Shown one piece after another: positions 1 through 11,614 of a DNA stretch of 64,000 nt; the stretch's first letter is position 1; each line of letters begins with the position of its first letter. A model generated the notes under the pieces. It was not told where the DNA came from and did no database searches. It saw only the letters and a list, made by a program, of their open reading frames with translations. The DNA comes from Symbiodinium natans (lineage: Eukaryota; Sar; Dinophyceae; Suessiales; Symbiodiniaceae). A program made the position numbers and the translations under genes. The stretch lies in assembly GCA_905221605.1 (NCBI GenBank), contig CAJNDS010000224.1, positions 1 through 64,000 of the forward strand, given 5' to 3'.

Positions 1-366
1 CAGGTCTTCATGGTCAGCTCCCTCAAACTTGGTTGTGGACCCTGACACGCAATCAGTACAAGCACTGAAAGGAAAAGCTCCTGATTGGTTCTGGAACTTT
101 CCAAGTGGGCATGCGGCACACGCACCTTGGACAGTGTAATAGCCCGCTGCGCACGTCAGGGTTACTGTCGTGGTGGCAGTGCTTGAGGAGCTTGTTGTTA
201 TAGAGGAAGTGCTTGAAGCGGTTGTGGAAGTGCTTGTGGAGCTTGTTGTTGTAGAGGAAGTGCTTGTGGAGCTTGTTGTTGTAGAGAAAGTGCTTGTGGA
301 GCTTGTTGTTGAGGAGGATGAGCTTGATGTGGAAGTAGCGCTGGTGGTAGTTAGTGCTGTCGTCGC
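1..366 (-). CDS. GCC2/GCC3 cysteine-repeat exon with Ser/Thr-rich linker (partial, left edge)
   Basis: Read on the minus strand, an exon appears to open after CTGCAG and encodes about 60 residues of Ser/Thr-rich, mucin-like sequence followed by a cysteine module (CAAGYYTVQGACAACPLGKF, then C-x2-C and SGSTT). The spacing fits the GCC2/GCC3 (ephrin-receptor-like) repeat found in extracellular parts of protist membrane proteins. The frame is open to the window edge, so the exon or gene continues to the left. It resembles modules of the large minus-strand gene at 11.6-29 kb but lies beyond that gene's likely stop, so it is probably a second family member. The start of this gene was not found. Exon boundaries are inferred by eye. 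Confidence 0.6.
180..335. repeat. 30-bp tandem repeat coding the Ser/Thr linker
   Basis: A unit of about 30 bp (GTGGAGCTTGTTGTTGTAGA and the next ten bases) is repeated about three times with small changes and preceded by degenerate copies. On the minus strand it encodes Ser/Thr runs, so it is a length-variable, probably O-glycosylated stalk. Confidence 0.75.
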
Positions 367-589
367 CTGCAGAGTCAAGCTCTGAAATTGCCAATGCTTC
401 ATGCAAGGTTTTCCATGGTGGTGGTTGTATTGTTCACTGTGTGATGCTCTTGTCGATGCGATTTCTGCTGGTTCGAACCCGTTAAGTGATTTTCCCTTGA
501 GCATCAGGCAAACATTACAGCAAGCTTCTGCCGCACCTTTTCTAGCATCAACCCTCCACCGCTGCGCCACGCTGTGCCGTCCCCTCCCG

Positions 590-815
590 CTGCACTTTCG
601 TCAGGCCGACCACAATAGCTGGGCCGCCGATGGCATGTACGTCTTTGGCGGCTACGGCAGCAGTGGAGGCCGAGGAAATAAGTAGAGGAAGTAAGCAGCT
701 ATTCGGGGATCTGGGGGCGCGTGGGGAGCTGATCCGCTGGCGCGCTTGGCCCGAGGTGCCCTTGATGACCTCCACTTCTACGGAGCTCAGGCTCCGCTAG
801 TGGTGAAGTTTCAAG
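590..815 (+). pseudogene. Kelch-repeat remnant
   Basis: The plus strand encodes DGMYVFGGYGSSGG at about 630-675 and, in another frame, ALDDLHFYGAQ at about 748-780. Both are typical halves of the kelch repeat units seen in the large minus-strand gene (DGLYVFGGR and LNDLYFY there). Here they lie on the opposite strand, in two frames, with a stop between them and no flanking kelch units. It may be a decayed exon or two pieces of an exon split by an intron. Confidence 0.4.
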
Positions 816-859
816 GGGAAGGAAAGGAGAAGTTGGGTACCATGTGCAGCTGGTGGGGA

Positions 860-3770
860 GCAAGGCAGAAGTTGCAGAAGGAAGATGTGAAAAGAGTATG
901 AATGAAATGAAGAGAATTTATTACGTCCATTTTCATATTTAATGCACTGTTCTGATCCTTTACCTTTCTATCATATTTCTCTTCAGAGTTCTCTATTCTA
1001 ATGTATAGCCACTAATGAATGAACCGTGAAGATAACAGTAATATAATGATGAAAAGGCCCTTAACGTACATACGATTCGGCTTTTTCGGGCTTTTTGCCC
1101 GTATATGAATATGATAGCCTTTGTGCGGGGCATACTATGATTCATTTAGAGCCCGCATTAATAATACTAATAATTTTTGGTGGATAGAAGTGAATAAGAA
1201 AGTGAGTTGTATAATCATTATGGGCGAGAAGTTCATTCCTAAGTTAGTGAGCGAGTGTGCTTAAGTAGAAGCACAGGCAGCCATGGAACTCGTTGCATAC
1301 CTCACATCTTCTTGTAGCTTGATTCTTAAGGTTTATTACCAAACAGGAATGTTCTCTTCTCAGAAAAGAGGCGCGCACCTGGCCGGGAAAAGGTAATATG
1401 TTAACTAAACCACCCATTTTTCTGATGCGTGGCACACAGCCTTATTGACAAAAGAATAATTGAATGGGAAACATTCGCTGTCGCACCATCACTCTACCAG
1501 TCAGTGCGGGCCGTGTACTTAGGATCGGGAGACGCACATCGTCTTGAGCCTGATCGTGCACTGGTCCGTCTGGATTTCTCGTATGCTGTTGCAATTATAC
1601 CGTACTCCTCGTTGAGGTTTATGCCATGGGACCGCGTTTGGAGCCATGGATGAGTTCGCGGCTGGTCTTTGGCTGACCTTCAACCCAGCTTGAGAAGTTG
1701 AAACAAGCGGAAAGAAAAGAACAAACATTCTGAACATAGCCAAGAGGCTGTTTTCAGTACAAACCACTGACCCTTGAATCTGCTTCATCGGCAGTTCGAG
1801 CTCGGAACTCCAATATATTACTTGTACTAGTCCATTGCGAGCGCGCACAGCCACCACTACTTGATAGTGCCCCACTTGCCTCACTTGCCTCACTTGCCCC
1901 ACTTGCTTTCCCAGCAGAGCTAATTGATGCCCCACACTTGCCTCACTTGCCAGTTAGGGTAGCACATGCCCATCTCGGGTGATGGCAGCCGCCTAACCCC
2001 CCCCCCCCGGCAAATCTCATCTTTTCAACATTTTTGCATTGTTTTTTCAAAAGCACTCACCGAAACCTGACATTGAGAACTATCAAAACAAAGTCTAGCA
2101 ACCTAAGCACGTTAAAAATCATAAAAACTCATAAAAGCAAAATGCCAACTTTTCCCCACGCCTTTCTGAGCTGCCTGCCCGCGCAGCGCTGAGCCTGTAG
2201 TCTTTTCTGCCACCTAGCCCATTTCCGCTGCACCCGCGGGTTCCACACACCTGCAGCCTTGCCAATGTCCACTTGGGGTTCCGTGAGGCTTTTCTGTTCA
2301 TGCATTTTTTAGGTTTGTCCCGTGGCGCCGCCCTCAGCAGCAGGAGTGTGCTACCTTTCTTATGAGTGTCTGCGTTTTCACATCTTCATGTGATGTGACG
2401 TGTTCTCACCACTCACATGCCTGGCGAGCAAAATCAAAACTACTAACTACTCACCGCCTTCAGTCCTATTTCTCATTCCTCATCAGTTTTCAACATACAT
2501 ACCAACGCAATTTCCCCAATAAATTTCCCCAATAGTCGAACCATTTCCCTTCAAGACACAAATATTTCGCAACATATGAAAATGGGCACGTGCTCCTTCA
2601 AAGAAATATCGATGATATAATATTCTGGATCACACATGGCTCTTAAACTACAATGAACATACATACTCTACATACTCCAAACTTTCCTCGGGTTGTAGTG
2701 TTGTAGTAATCCCTCCGACCAACCGGCCAAGAATCAAACCATTCGCGTATTATTTCCTTTACTATAACTTTTTTGTACGAAGAGCAAGGCCGCCAAACCT
2801 CATAGTAGCATTTTAAATAGTCTATTCTGTGATTTCCTCTGTAGCCTTCACTATATCGGATGAAACGTAAACGATGTTATGCAATGAATTAAGGTGAACA
2901 TAAGACGTTTGCGGCCTGGATGGTCTCTGATATTCACAATCTGTTTCATTATCTTTCGCTGTGGGTTGTTTGACCTTCTGATGATGTATTTGTATTTTCG
3001 CCTGTCCCTATCTGTCTCAATGTCGGAATGTCGTAATTGCGAGAAAGCAAGTGAGTTCTTGTTTCTTGCACTTTACTTGGTTTTTAGAGTCTTGTGTTTT
3101 CATCAATATTGTCCATTGTTTCTATCTTTTTCGCACAACTGTCCAACTCATCATATTCGCATACACGACAACATATATCAATCAACAACTTGCGATTTAA
3201 GACGCTTGCCTTGTTCATGTCTGCGCATTTCCGACATGTCCACGTTAACACATATAAGCGGCATTTCTTGAAATACATGTTCTTAAGAATGTAATTTTCT
3301 TGGGATGTTGTAAAATGCAAGTAATGAAGCAGGCTTTCGGAGTTGGTTGCTAGTTGTTCCACAAGTTACAACTTAAGAATATCCCACCCACTGGTCGAAC
3401 AAATACAAACCACCATTGAAGAAGTTCCATGCAAAAAAAAAACATTCACACCTTCAACAAAGCGCAAAATCAGTCCATGCAGAGGACTGGTAGGTTGTCT
3501 TCGAATCCCATGTTTTTTGCGAGCATTGTGTTGCTATTTCATTGGGTTTGTGGATGAAACTTGAGCGTCAGAATTGAACTTTGTTTAGAGTAATTACACT
3601 ATTTAGTTTATGTAAATTCGTTTGGAAAGGCGAGGCTTGCCTAAGAGGCTGGAACCAGAATCAAATTGTCACTTCCTATTTCTATCCAATACGTCGAATT
3701 TAGATTTCAGTTTTTCATATGTTTTCAGTAATGTGATTTTGGTTGGATGGGGGAGAATTACCCCCAATTC
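860..3770. other. AT-rich non-coding stretch
   Basis: No open frame here shows recognisable protein character. The sequence is AT-rich, with a C-run near 1998-2008 and a short CTTGCCTCACTTGCC-type tandem near 1868-1950. Short ORFs occur on both strands but look random. Nothing functional is supported. Confidence 0.6.
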
Positions 3771-3775
3771 AGTTT

Positions 3776-4066
3776 TTGTCTGGTAACATTTCGTGCGATC
3801 TGTTTGTGAGCACTCGAAAGTGCTGTGCACACCAGGCGAAAGGCAAACAGGGTTGAGCAACTTTGTCTGGCAAAATGTGGTGCGATCCGCCTGTGGACTT
3901 GTTATGGCAAAATGCGGTGTGATCCGACCATGAGCTTTTGAAAGCGCTGCAAGTAGTCAAACAAGGGTTTAGCAAGTTTGTCTGGCAAAATGTGCGGTCC
4001 GGCCGTGGGCCCTCGAAAATGCTGTAACCACGTGCAAGTCAAGCAGGGGTTTAACAAAACTGTCTG
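3776..4066. repeat. Degenerate tandem repeat, about 100-bp unit, 3-4 copies
   Basis: The phrase TTTGTCTGGCAAAATGTG followed by CGATCCG or a variant recurs near 3777, 3866, 3904 and 3979. Each copy is followed by TGAGC-CTCGAAA-TGCTG-like sequence and then CAAACAGGGTTTAGCAA-like sequence. The copies are clearly related but eroded, indicating an old tandem duplication. No coding role is seen. Confidence 0.7.
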
Positions 4067-4284
4067 TCATATTTCCTGCGCTTCGTGCGTGGGAGTTGTT
4101 TTTTTAAGCACTTCGTCTACTTCTTTTTTGGTTGGTGATTTTTTCCGTGGGTTTTCTAGGACAACCACTGTCTATTCGAAATTTCCATCGGCAAAGGCTT
4201 ATTTTCTCTGCATGCGAAGAGAAAACCCTCCATGCGGTCTTCGTGGTTTTACAAAAGAAACCTCGATTTTTCGCTTTTTCCATA

Positions 4285-4705
4285 AGCAAATCCTGAACGA
4301 AAGAAAGACAGAACGAAAGAAAGAAAGAACAAACGAAAGAACAAAAGAAATACATACATAAGAAAGAAGTAGAGAAAGAAAGACAACAACAGGAAAGAAA
4401 GAAATACATAAACAAAGAAAGAGAACAGACACACATGAAGAAATAAAGTTTTTTGTTCATTCTCCTTGCTTTCCTTCCATGATTTTCACAGTTTCTTCGA
4501 TTGCGGGGCCTTCATGAAGGGGCATCCTGGACATCGCGCCAGAAAAAAAAATGAAGAAAGGAACATCACAGAACATAAAGAGCACAAAGAGCCGAAAGAA
4601 AACAAAAAAAGAAAGAACGAAACGGTAAATAATTAAACAAAGAAAGAGAGAAAGAAATACATAAATAACGAAACAAAGAAAGGAAAAAGAAAACACAATC
4701 AACAA
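4285..4705. repeat. GAAA-type purine microsatellite region
   Basis: Irregular runs of GAAA, GAAC and AAAGAAAT alternate over about 400 bp in two blocks (about 4300-4450 and 4545-4705). The Phe/Leu/Ser-rich minus-strand ORFs here are simple readings of this low-complexity tract and are not genes. Confidence 0.8.
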
Positions 4706-5576
4706 AATAATTCCGGAAAGATTGGCAGAAGCAATCAAGAAATAACGAAGTGCATACGCAGGCGCAACAGAATACATAAATATCCCCCTCCCCACCGCCC
4801 CTCAGTAGCAGTGCCCTCTTTGCTGCGGCATTGTTAAGAGCGTTGCCTGCGCCAGAGCCAGGAGCACTTGCGCCCTCAGTGCGGCGGGGCCGAAAGCTCA
4901 CTAATCATTCAAAGCTGTCATTCACAATCACATGACCGCGAGATACCGCGAGCTCAGGATTCAAAGTATAGGTGAGCCCCAAACCCAAAGCCCTAAGCCT
5001 TCAAGCTGAAATTATCCCGAGCCTTGGACTCGCAAGCCCTGGGGACGGTTTAGGGTTTGTGTAGAGTGTAGGGCAAACCCAACAGAAACCTATAGGAAGC
5101 ATGAGCATGAAGTCTCCAAACCCTTCTGTATTTGCTGAAGACAAAAATCTAGGGCTCCAGAACGGTAGCGCGAAGATGGCAGTTTTTTGGCGTGATGCTG
5201 AAGCACACACGTGCAAATGCACATGTTGCCTAAAGCAGCATGGTGGGTCACAAATCTTCGACAAAACCTCTATACGCCTGCCCTCGAAGTTTTGGGGATT
5301 TGTTGTGAGAAAAAGGACTATGTCATTCGGAGTGTATGCAGGAGACCTTTCGCCTGGAGAGACCGGCATAGCCCTTAGAACTCGAAGGGTCAGCACACCC
5401 CTTTGCACACAAATCGACCCCGCCCAGTCACAAGGCCCTCTTTGGGCATTCCGTCAGTTGACATGCAAGAGGCGAGGTGATTAATTGCACCCAGACGGGG
5501 GGGAGTTTCTCCGAACATGTGGGAAGTCCGTAGCACCGATTTGGCAGGTGCTTTGCACGCTACCCGATCCTATGCC

Positions 5577-5665
5577 GGTTTAGGGTTCAGGGTTCAGGGT
5601 TCAGGGTTCAGGGTTCAGGGTTTAGGGCTTAGGGCTTAGGGTTTAGGGTTTAGGGTTAGGGTTTG
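5577..5665. repeat. Interstitial telomere-type array (TTTAGGG/TTCAGGG)
   Basis: About twelve 7-bp units run head to tail. Five are TTCAGGG variants, then TTTAGGG, TTTAGGG-derived TTAGGGC, and TTTAGGG again. TTTAGGG is the telomere repeat known from dinoflagellates and plants. The ordered variants suggest an old array homogenised in blocks, as expected for an internal (non-terminal) telomeric site. Confidence 0.9.
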
Positions 5666-5669
5666 TGGA

Positions 5670-8325
5670 CATATCGGTGCATCGGGAGCCGATTTTTTAC
5701 TTCGCTAGATGGTTCTACAGAAAGGGCTGCCCAGGCAATTTTCTATGAAGGCATGTGCCCCCGCACCCGCCCCCCCCCACTCCCCCAGAACCCACAAGAA
5801 CCCGCGCATCATGAGCATCAGGAGACCTTGGCTTCTCCAAAAATCGGCTGCCAGGCCTCCAGCGAACACTGCTCAAAAAAGGCTCCCGCGAACCGAGCCC
5901 AAGAACACCGCACCAGCCCAGGATTAGCCTCGATACGCTGGGTGTTAAACGAAAGGCTACCCTCAAGTTTGAAGGGAGCTTTCGTAACAAGCCTCTGCAA
6001 CCGCGAAGGGAGGGATGCCAAATAAAGTTTCTGGGCAAGTTCGTCGGAACCTAGCAGTCTAAAATCTCCAAACAAAGATCTTTGCATCATTGCGGCCAAG
6101 CAGCACGCAAAACTTCATCGCGAGCCTGTGCCTCCCCAGTGAACCCTTGCAAAAGGAACTTTATCCGATTGTGTGTCCTCTCACTCCCTCCCTTCCCTCT
6201 GACTTCCCTTCTCTCATTCCCTGAGCTGAGACTTCGCATGACGTCGCCTTGAGTAAATGTGCTCGGAGACTTGCGTTGCAAACAGGTCCACCCTAAACCT
6301 CCGGTCCTGGTTTTCCTGCCCGTTCCCCCGCGATCAGAGGTCATCTTTTGGCTTGCCTCTCTCTTGCTCGCACTTGCGCTCTCCCTCCCATCTGGCCTTG
6401 AAATATTGATGGGGCGATGGTAGCCTGATCCCTTGAGCCGCAAAGGCCAGGATGCAAACATGAGCAAAAATGAGGCTGGGCCACTAATGTGGTGAGCTTC
6501 TGCTGAAGAACGTAAGTCTCGCATTGCGCTTTCGTAGCTTTCACTGCGGGAAATTCACGATTCTAGAGATTCTGTTTCAGGGCTCTGCCGCTGTTTTTGC
6601 TGTCTGTATTTCGGGGCTCGGCACGGTTTCATGTTCTTTCAGTGGCCCACGTGTTTGTCAAGCAGAAAGTAAGCAAGAGCACTTTTGCTTCAGGCTGGTG
6701 CACGTCGAAGATGTTGACTCGGCATCTTCAGTGTACGATGCTTTTTCTGCGTTGCTTTGGCCACAATTGTGAAGTCAAAAGACAACTTGCCGCTACTGCT
6801 TGGGGCTTGTACTTGCTATCCCGCTGCCCATCCTGCCCCGCCCCTCCCCCCGTCGACCCGAAGCCAAAAAAACAAAAAACAAAACCCGCAGGTCCCTGCG
6901 TCCCTCACAAGCCCTGCAAGAACAAAACCCTAGACGTACATCGTCCGAAAAAAAGAAGCTGTCTGAGACGAAGTGCATTTCCCCCCCGAACATCATCATT
7001 CTGCATCGATGTCTGGACGTCTCAGTGTGGCCCCCAAAACAAGGTCTCTTGTGTGGACACAGGATATCTGCCCCTGCCAAGATTTTGGGACAGCATGCAA
7101 AAAAGAATCCAGCGTTTGATGTTCCTAGCACGCACTCAGCCCCAAGATCATGTTGTGGCAACGCTTGTGACTACGTAGTCCTGTAGTCCTAGGAGGAGCA
7201 GTAGCAGGAGCAACGCCACCATCTCGCTCAACTCAAAAGGCCCGTGTTGCTGCATGTTGCTGAACTTTTTGTCGGCCTTACAACATCCGTGTGCCCCAGC
7301 TGTGATCAATCTATCCTCCGAAAAAACCTTTACCCAAGCTGGTGAGCCTACTCTAGGGGACTACTACAGCTCCCAGGATTTTGCCTTTTGGAGGCTGCAA
7401 CACCTGAACGTTTCAACAACACCTCGGCCACTGCTACTCCAACTCCAAGATGCCCCCCTGAACCCTTAAACCCTAAACCTTATAAGCCTAAACCGAAACT
7501 TGCCCAAGCTCCCCTAAGCTGCAAAGCCTACAAACACTAAATCTCACAACCCTAACTTCCTGATCCCCCGAAATCCGGGGGCCGTTCGACGTGAAGTCGT
7601 CTCAGTGTCGCAGTCTCATTTTACGGATCTGGGTTCCAAAACTCACAGAGGATCGCGTGGATGCATGATTCAACATCCAGAACGAGGCGGCAATGCCCAA
7701 CGGATTCTCTCAAGCACCTGGAAGTGAGGGACGGATTGGCATTCCAGGTGCAAATTCAGACTCTTCGCCGCACCCCCCAAGGCCCTAAAAGGCTATGGGG
7801 ATTGATGCGTCTTTTTTGTCTGCATCTTTGCTGCGGACCTTTCGCGAACTGCAGAACAATGTTAGAAGAATCATGGGCGTACAGTTAAGCTGTATAAAGC
7901 CAGATGATGGAAGGAGTGCTGCTGAGATCTCTGCGCTCGCATATTTGCAACCCAGCAAGGTTCATATAACGCAGAGGCTGGGTTCTCTTTTCGGGTGCAA
8001 TTACAAGCAGGTGGCCGACTGCAAGGATAGGCAAAGCATAGCTATGACTAACTTTGCTGTATTGCTCCCTGGGGTCTGGATTTGGAATGTCTACACTCGT
8101 ATCACTCTTCGCAGGTAGACATCGACATACCCACTGTAGGCAAAGGATTCACAACCCTGGAAGGAGCACTGGCCGAACTATCCGCTCGGCGGGATTCTGG
8201 TGATGAACATTGACAATTCCGACTGCCGTGCGGCAGGAAACCGTCGAAGGAACTATTGTGTCCATCTGCTTCGCAGATGTGCGACGCCTGTCCATGCTAG
8301 ATTGCCTCATAGTGGTGCTCATAGT
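5670..8325. other. No supported gene; telomere-like debris
   Basis: Only short overlapping ORFs of random character occur. Degenerate CCCTAAA-like words cluster at about 7465-7560 (CCCTTAAACCCTAAACC and derivatives), suggesting an eroded telomeric insertion in the opposite orientation. Homopolymer C runs occur near 5770 and 6980. Confidence 0.5.
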
Positions 8326-8329
8326 GGTG

Positions 8330-8810
8330 CTTCCCAAGCTTAACTTCCGCCCAGGCAGGTCGGATGAAGGCTATGCTCCGTCCTCGGTCGCTGATTGCAT
8401 TGTCGCTGAGGTCCATTTTGAGTATGGGCACCTTTGACACATGGGCAATTTCATACCCTGTGCTGGCTCCACTTCGGGGCCTTGTTGTGGCTGCGGCTGC
8501 GAGGGTCACCCTGCTGAGAAGGACTGGGCTACCTTAGGCCTGGATGAGTTCTGTCAGTTCTGTGTTTTCCGGGCATTGATCTGCCCTGCCGTCCTGGCTG
8601 CTTTCCATTGAGGCGGCTTTGGGGTTGAGCAGGACCTCGTCGGGCCAGGCTTTGTACTGTTGGACTGCCGCTTTGGACTGTCATTGCTCGGGCGGCTCTT
8701 TCGCCCGGTGTAGTTCACCGCAAGGACGCTGAGACCATGTCGGTGCTCCGCTCTGAGTTGCAGGGCGAGTGCTGCAGTGCGAGCGTGTGCTACGGCTTTG
8801 AAGCTCAAGG
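8330..8810 (-). pseudogene. Possible leucine-rich-repeat remnant
   Basis: On the minus strand near 8365-8430 the translation VPILKMDLSDNAISDRG fits the ribonuclease-inhibitor-type LRR pattern (L-x-x-L-x-L-S-x-N-x-I-x-D-x-G). A second open stretch at about 8700-8808 reads like an Ala/Leu-rich helix followed by LSVLAVNY. The pieces are in separate ORFs and no further LRR units were found, so at most this is one or two isolated exons or a decayed gene. Confidence 0.3.
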
Positions 8811-9624
8811 CTAAGAACGTACGATTTCAGCCTAGTTATGTATCACTACGAGAACTAATGCTACCATGCTTTAGCATTCTTGCCACATCACTGTCCTCCA
8901 TAACCCTAAACCGAACCATAAACCTCCAAATTCGCCCTGGCTCCAGCAATGTTTTAGTCTGGTTGACATGGTTCAGGCAGTACCTCAGGGTCATGAAGAG
9001 TGAAATTCAGATTCAGATTCAGGGCTATAGGGCTAGGGTCATAAGAACTAATTAGTCATAACGTTTGTTTTGCACTTGGCAAGACCCTTTTGGGGTATGC
9101 CACGGTATGTCCATGCGTGCACAACCCGGCAATTCTTGAGGAGCTAGCCAGCCAGCGACTCAGAGCGCTCTCATAGCAAGCTGCACTAAGCTTGGCTGCA
9201 TTGTCTATTCGAGTCTATTCCAATCCGCTGAGGACCGCGGGAAGGTGCAAAAAGCCAGAAAGCCCGCACGCAGAGTCATTCAGTCATTAAGTTGAAGGAG
9301 ATAAAGATTCGAAACACGCTGGACCCCTCTAGTCTAGCAAACTATAGAACCTGGCAAAGATCCATATCGTGGCGCTTCCTCACTGACGTTGCTCGGCATC
9401 TCGAGCGTTGCTTCAGCCTCCTTCAGGGCTGATGCGCATGGATTCGTTGCATTCAGAGGACAAAAATGGGAGAGGCTCACTTTTTTGGGTAGCAAGAATA
9501 TGGGCGGGGAGGTTGGGTAGCCCGTTTATCCCTGCTACTTCATTGTTTTTGTTTTGTCGGCGCTGCTCTGTCCATGCTAAGAACAATGTAATTGCAGGCA
9601 TACAATGGCGTAATCAGGCTTCCG

Positions 9625-9895
9625 GGTAGCCACCTAACCCCCCCCGCTCCGTGCATATCCGAAAAGTGAGCCTGTCCCGGAGTAGTTTCTGCCACAAATT
9701 TGCAACTCCGCTGCTGGTTCGGAGGGAGCTACAAGAAGGTGGCTGTTGGGGATCGGAAGAGGACTTCTCGGCATTGAAATCCTAGGCCCTGCTATAGGCA
9801 GAGAAAGACATGCAATCGAAGAGCCCGCGTATTTTCGGCCTGCAAGAAATCGAGGCATCTAGGGAGCTCAGGGGGCTCCTAAGCATGGTGCGACA
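9625..9895 (-). repeat. Dispersed repeat family, inverted copy
   Basis: The reverse complement contains GATATGCACGGAGCG, TTTGTGGCAGAAAC, CTTCTTGTAGCTCCCTCCGA and GGGCCTAGGATTTCAATGCC. These blocks recur in direct orientation at 9915-10170, 10530-10660 and 10920-11165. Together with the next copy it forms a long imperfect inverted repeat with a loop of only tens of bases. Confidence 0.75.
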
Positions 9896-9914
9896 TCTTG
9901 AATGCTACATTCTA

Positions 9915-10170
9915 GTTTCCTCCTCTAAGTCCTTGCAAGCAACCCGAAATTAAGCGGGGCCCCCGATGGCATGTCTAGCGGGGCCTAGAATTTCAGTGCC
10001 TAGAAGTCCTCTACAGGTCCCTAAAAGCCTCCTTCTTGCAGCTCCCTCAGCGGAATTGCACATTTGTGGCAGAAAATAGCGCAGGATATTGCGGGAAAGG
10101 CTCTAACAACGGATAGCACAGATATGCACGGGGCGGGGAGGTTCGGTGACTACCCGGTGCCTGCCACTTC
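9915..10170 (+). repeat. Dispersed repeat family, direct copy 1
   Basis: Shares AAGTCCTTGCAAGCAACCCG, GCGGGGCCTAG and TTTCAGTGCCTAGAAGTCCT, then CTCCTTCTTGCAGCTCCCTC, with the other copies. It carries the uninterrupted CTTGCAAGCAACCC site at which the fourth copy contains a telomeric array. Confidence 0.75.
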
Positions 10171-10529
10171 ATTGTTTTGTCGGCGCTGCTCTGTCGATGC
10201 TACCGATGCATCTCTCTTCTTAGCACTGGAGCCCTCTGAAAATGGTTAAAGTCGTCTTTCTCTTCCTATGATGTCTTCGCACCTTCGCCTTCGCCCGGAG
10301 CATAGACGATGCGGGCGATGTGGGCGGTGGAGGTGCCTTGCCAAGCATGACCCTCGCAGGCCCACCCGTGAATGCAGCGTTAGACCAAGGATGTCTTATA
10401 ATGGCCACGAGTTCGTTGTAGTCCCGTACGCGAACTGCGCAGGCCTCTCATAGAGGAAAGCCGCAGACAAAATGGTTAGCTGCCCCTCCCCCGGCGTCCA
10501 TTCTAGCATGAAGCATTCAAAATGGAGCA

Positions 10530-10660
10530 GTTGCCTCCTGTAGGTCCTTGCAAGCAACCCGACAATTTTCATGGCTCCTCGATTACATGGGTTTCTCCCT
10601 AGCGGGGCCTAGGATTTCAATGCCTCGAAGTCCTCTACATTCCTCTACAGTCTCTGGAGG
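10530..10660 (+). repeat. Dispersed repeat family, direct copy 2
   Basis: Contains GGTCCTTGCAAGCAACCCGA, CATGGCTCCTCGATTACATG and GCGGGGCCTAGGATTTCAAT. Sequence before it (about 10250-10530: CTCTTCCTATG, TTCGCACCT, AGCATGAAGCATTCAA) is also repeated before the next copy, so the true unit is nearer 480 bp. Confidence 0.75.
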
Positions 10661-10919
10661 TCGTTCACGCTCTGTCGTCCGCCTCCTAGGATCCTCCTAG
10701 TGCGTCCCCTCCCCATTACAGACCGTCTTGCTCTTCCTATGTCTTCGCACCTCCGCCGGGATGTCTTAATGCCCACGAGTCCGTTGTAGACCCAGTAGAA
10801 GGGCGCCAGGGCCCCTTTTAGAGGAAAGCCACAAGAGAAATAGCTCCCCCCCTCCCCCGCGTCCATCCCAGCATGAAGCATTCAAGATGCTCAGGGGCCT
10901 GCCCGGAGCTCCCTAGATG

Positions 10920-11165
10920 CCTCGCTCTGTAGTTGCCTCCTACAGGTCCTTGCTTTAGGGTTTAGGGTTTAGGGTTTAGGGTTTAGGGTTTAGGGTTTAG
11001 GGTTTAGGGTTTAGGGTTTAGGAGCAACCCGACCAATTTCATGGCTCCTCGATTACATGTGTTTCTCCGCCCAGCGGGGCCTAGGATTTCAATGCCTAGA
11101 ATCTAGAAGTCCTCTACAGATCCCTAAAAGCCTCCTTCTTGTAGCTCCCTCCGAACCAGCAATGG
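10920..11165 (+). repeat. Dispersed repeat family, direct copy 3, split by telomeric array
   Basis: The same blocks as copy 2 are present, but CCTTGC and AGCAACCCGA are separated by about 67 bp of TTTAGGG repeats. Downstream blocks (CATGGCTCCTCGATTACATG, GGGGCCTAGGATTTCAATGC, CTTCTTGTAGCTCCCTCCGA) are intact. Confidence 0.8.
10955..11021. repeat. Interstitial telomeric array (TTTAGGG, about 9-10 copies)
   Basis: An almost perfect TTTAGGG array lies inside a repeat whose paralogues at 9930 and 10545 lack it. It replaces a single A between CCTTGC and AGCAACCC. Perfect units and the clean junction suggest a fairly recent insertion, for example telomerase-mediated repair of a double-strand break. 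Confidence 0.9.
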
Positions 11166-11614
11166 ACAGTGCGGATTTGCGCGGGGCTTGAGAGGCCTAG
11201 GATCTGCTTTCAAGGCGCTAGGGCCACTGGGGGCTCCATGGCCACGTGGTGGACGTCCTCCCGCTCGACCTCGGAGTCTAGTGCGGCCTATCTGAGTCTC
11301 AAAAGGAGCAGTCTTCCTCCTCGCGATGCTCTGATTTTCGATGGTGCACTGGTGTTGAGGATGCCGACAGGGCCTACAGTGCACATAGACTCCCGGCACC
11401 TGTCTCTGCGTATGAGTGCTACCTGTAGCAGTCACACATCTTCAACTCTGCTGGTAGATCTACCCGAATCTACCCCTAAATCCCCCTGAAACCCAGGCTA
11501 CCAAAGCCGTCCCTCCAACAACGGGTGCCCACGCAAGAAAGCCTGCAATGTCCGATCTAGCATTGGCTTGCGTGCTGACATCAGAAACACCTTGAGTCGA
11601 AGAAACCTATCAGG

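Noticed and set aside
1998-2010. C-run as a possible assembly junction
   Set aside because: Sequence on both sides has the same character, so there is no positive evidence for a misjoin.
4100-4905. Several hydrophobic minus-strand ORFs (Phe/Leu/Ser-rich)
   Set aside because: They are translations of the GAAA-type microsatellite and not membrane proteins.
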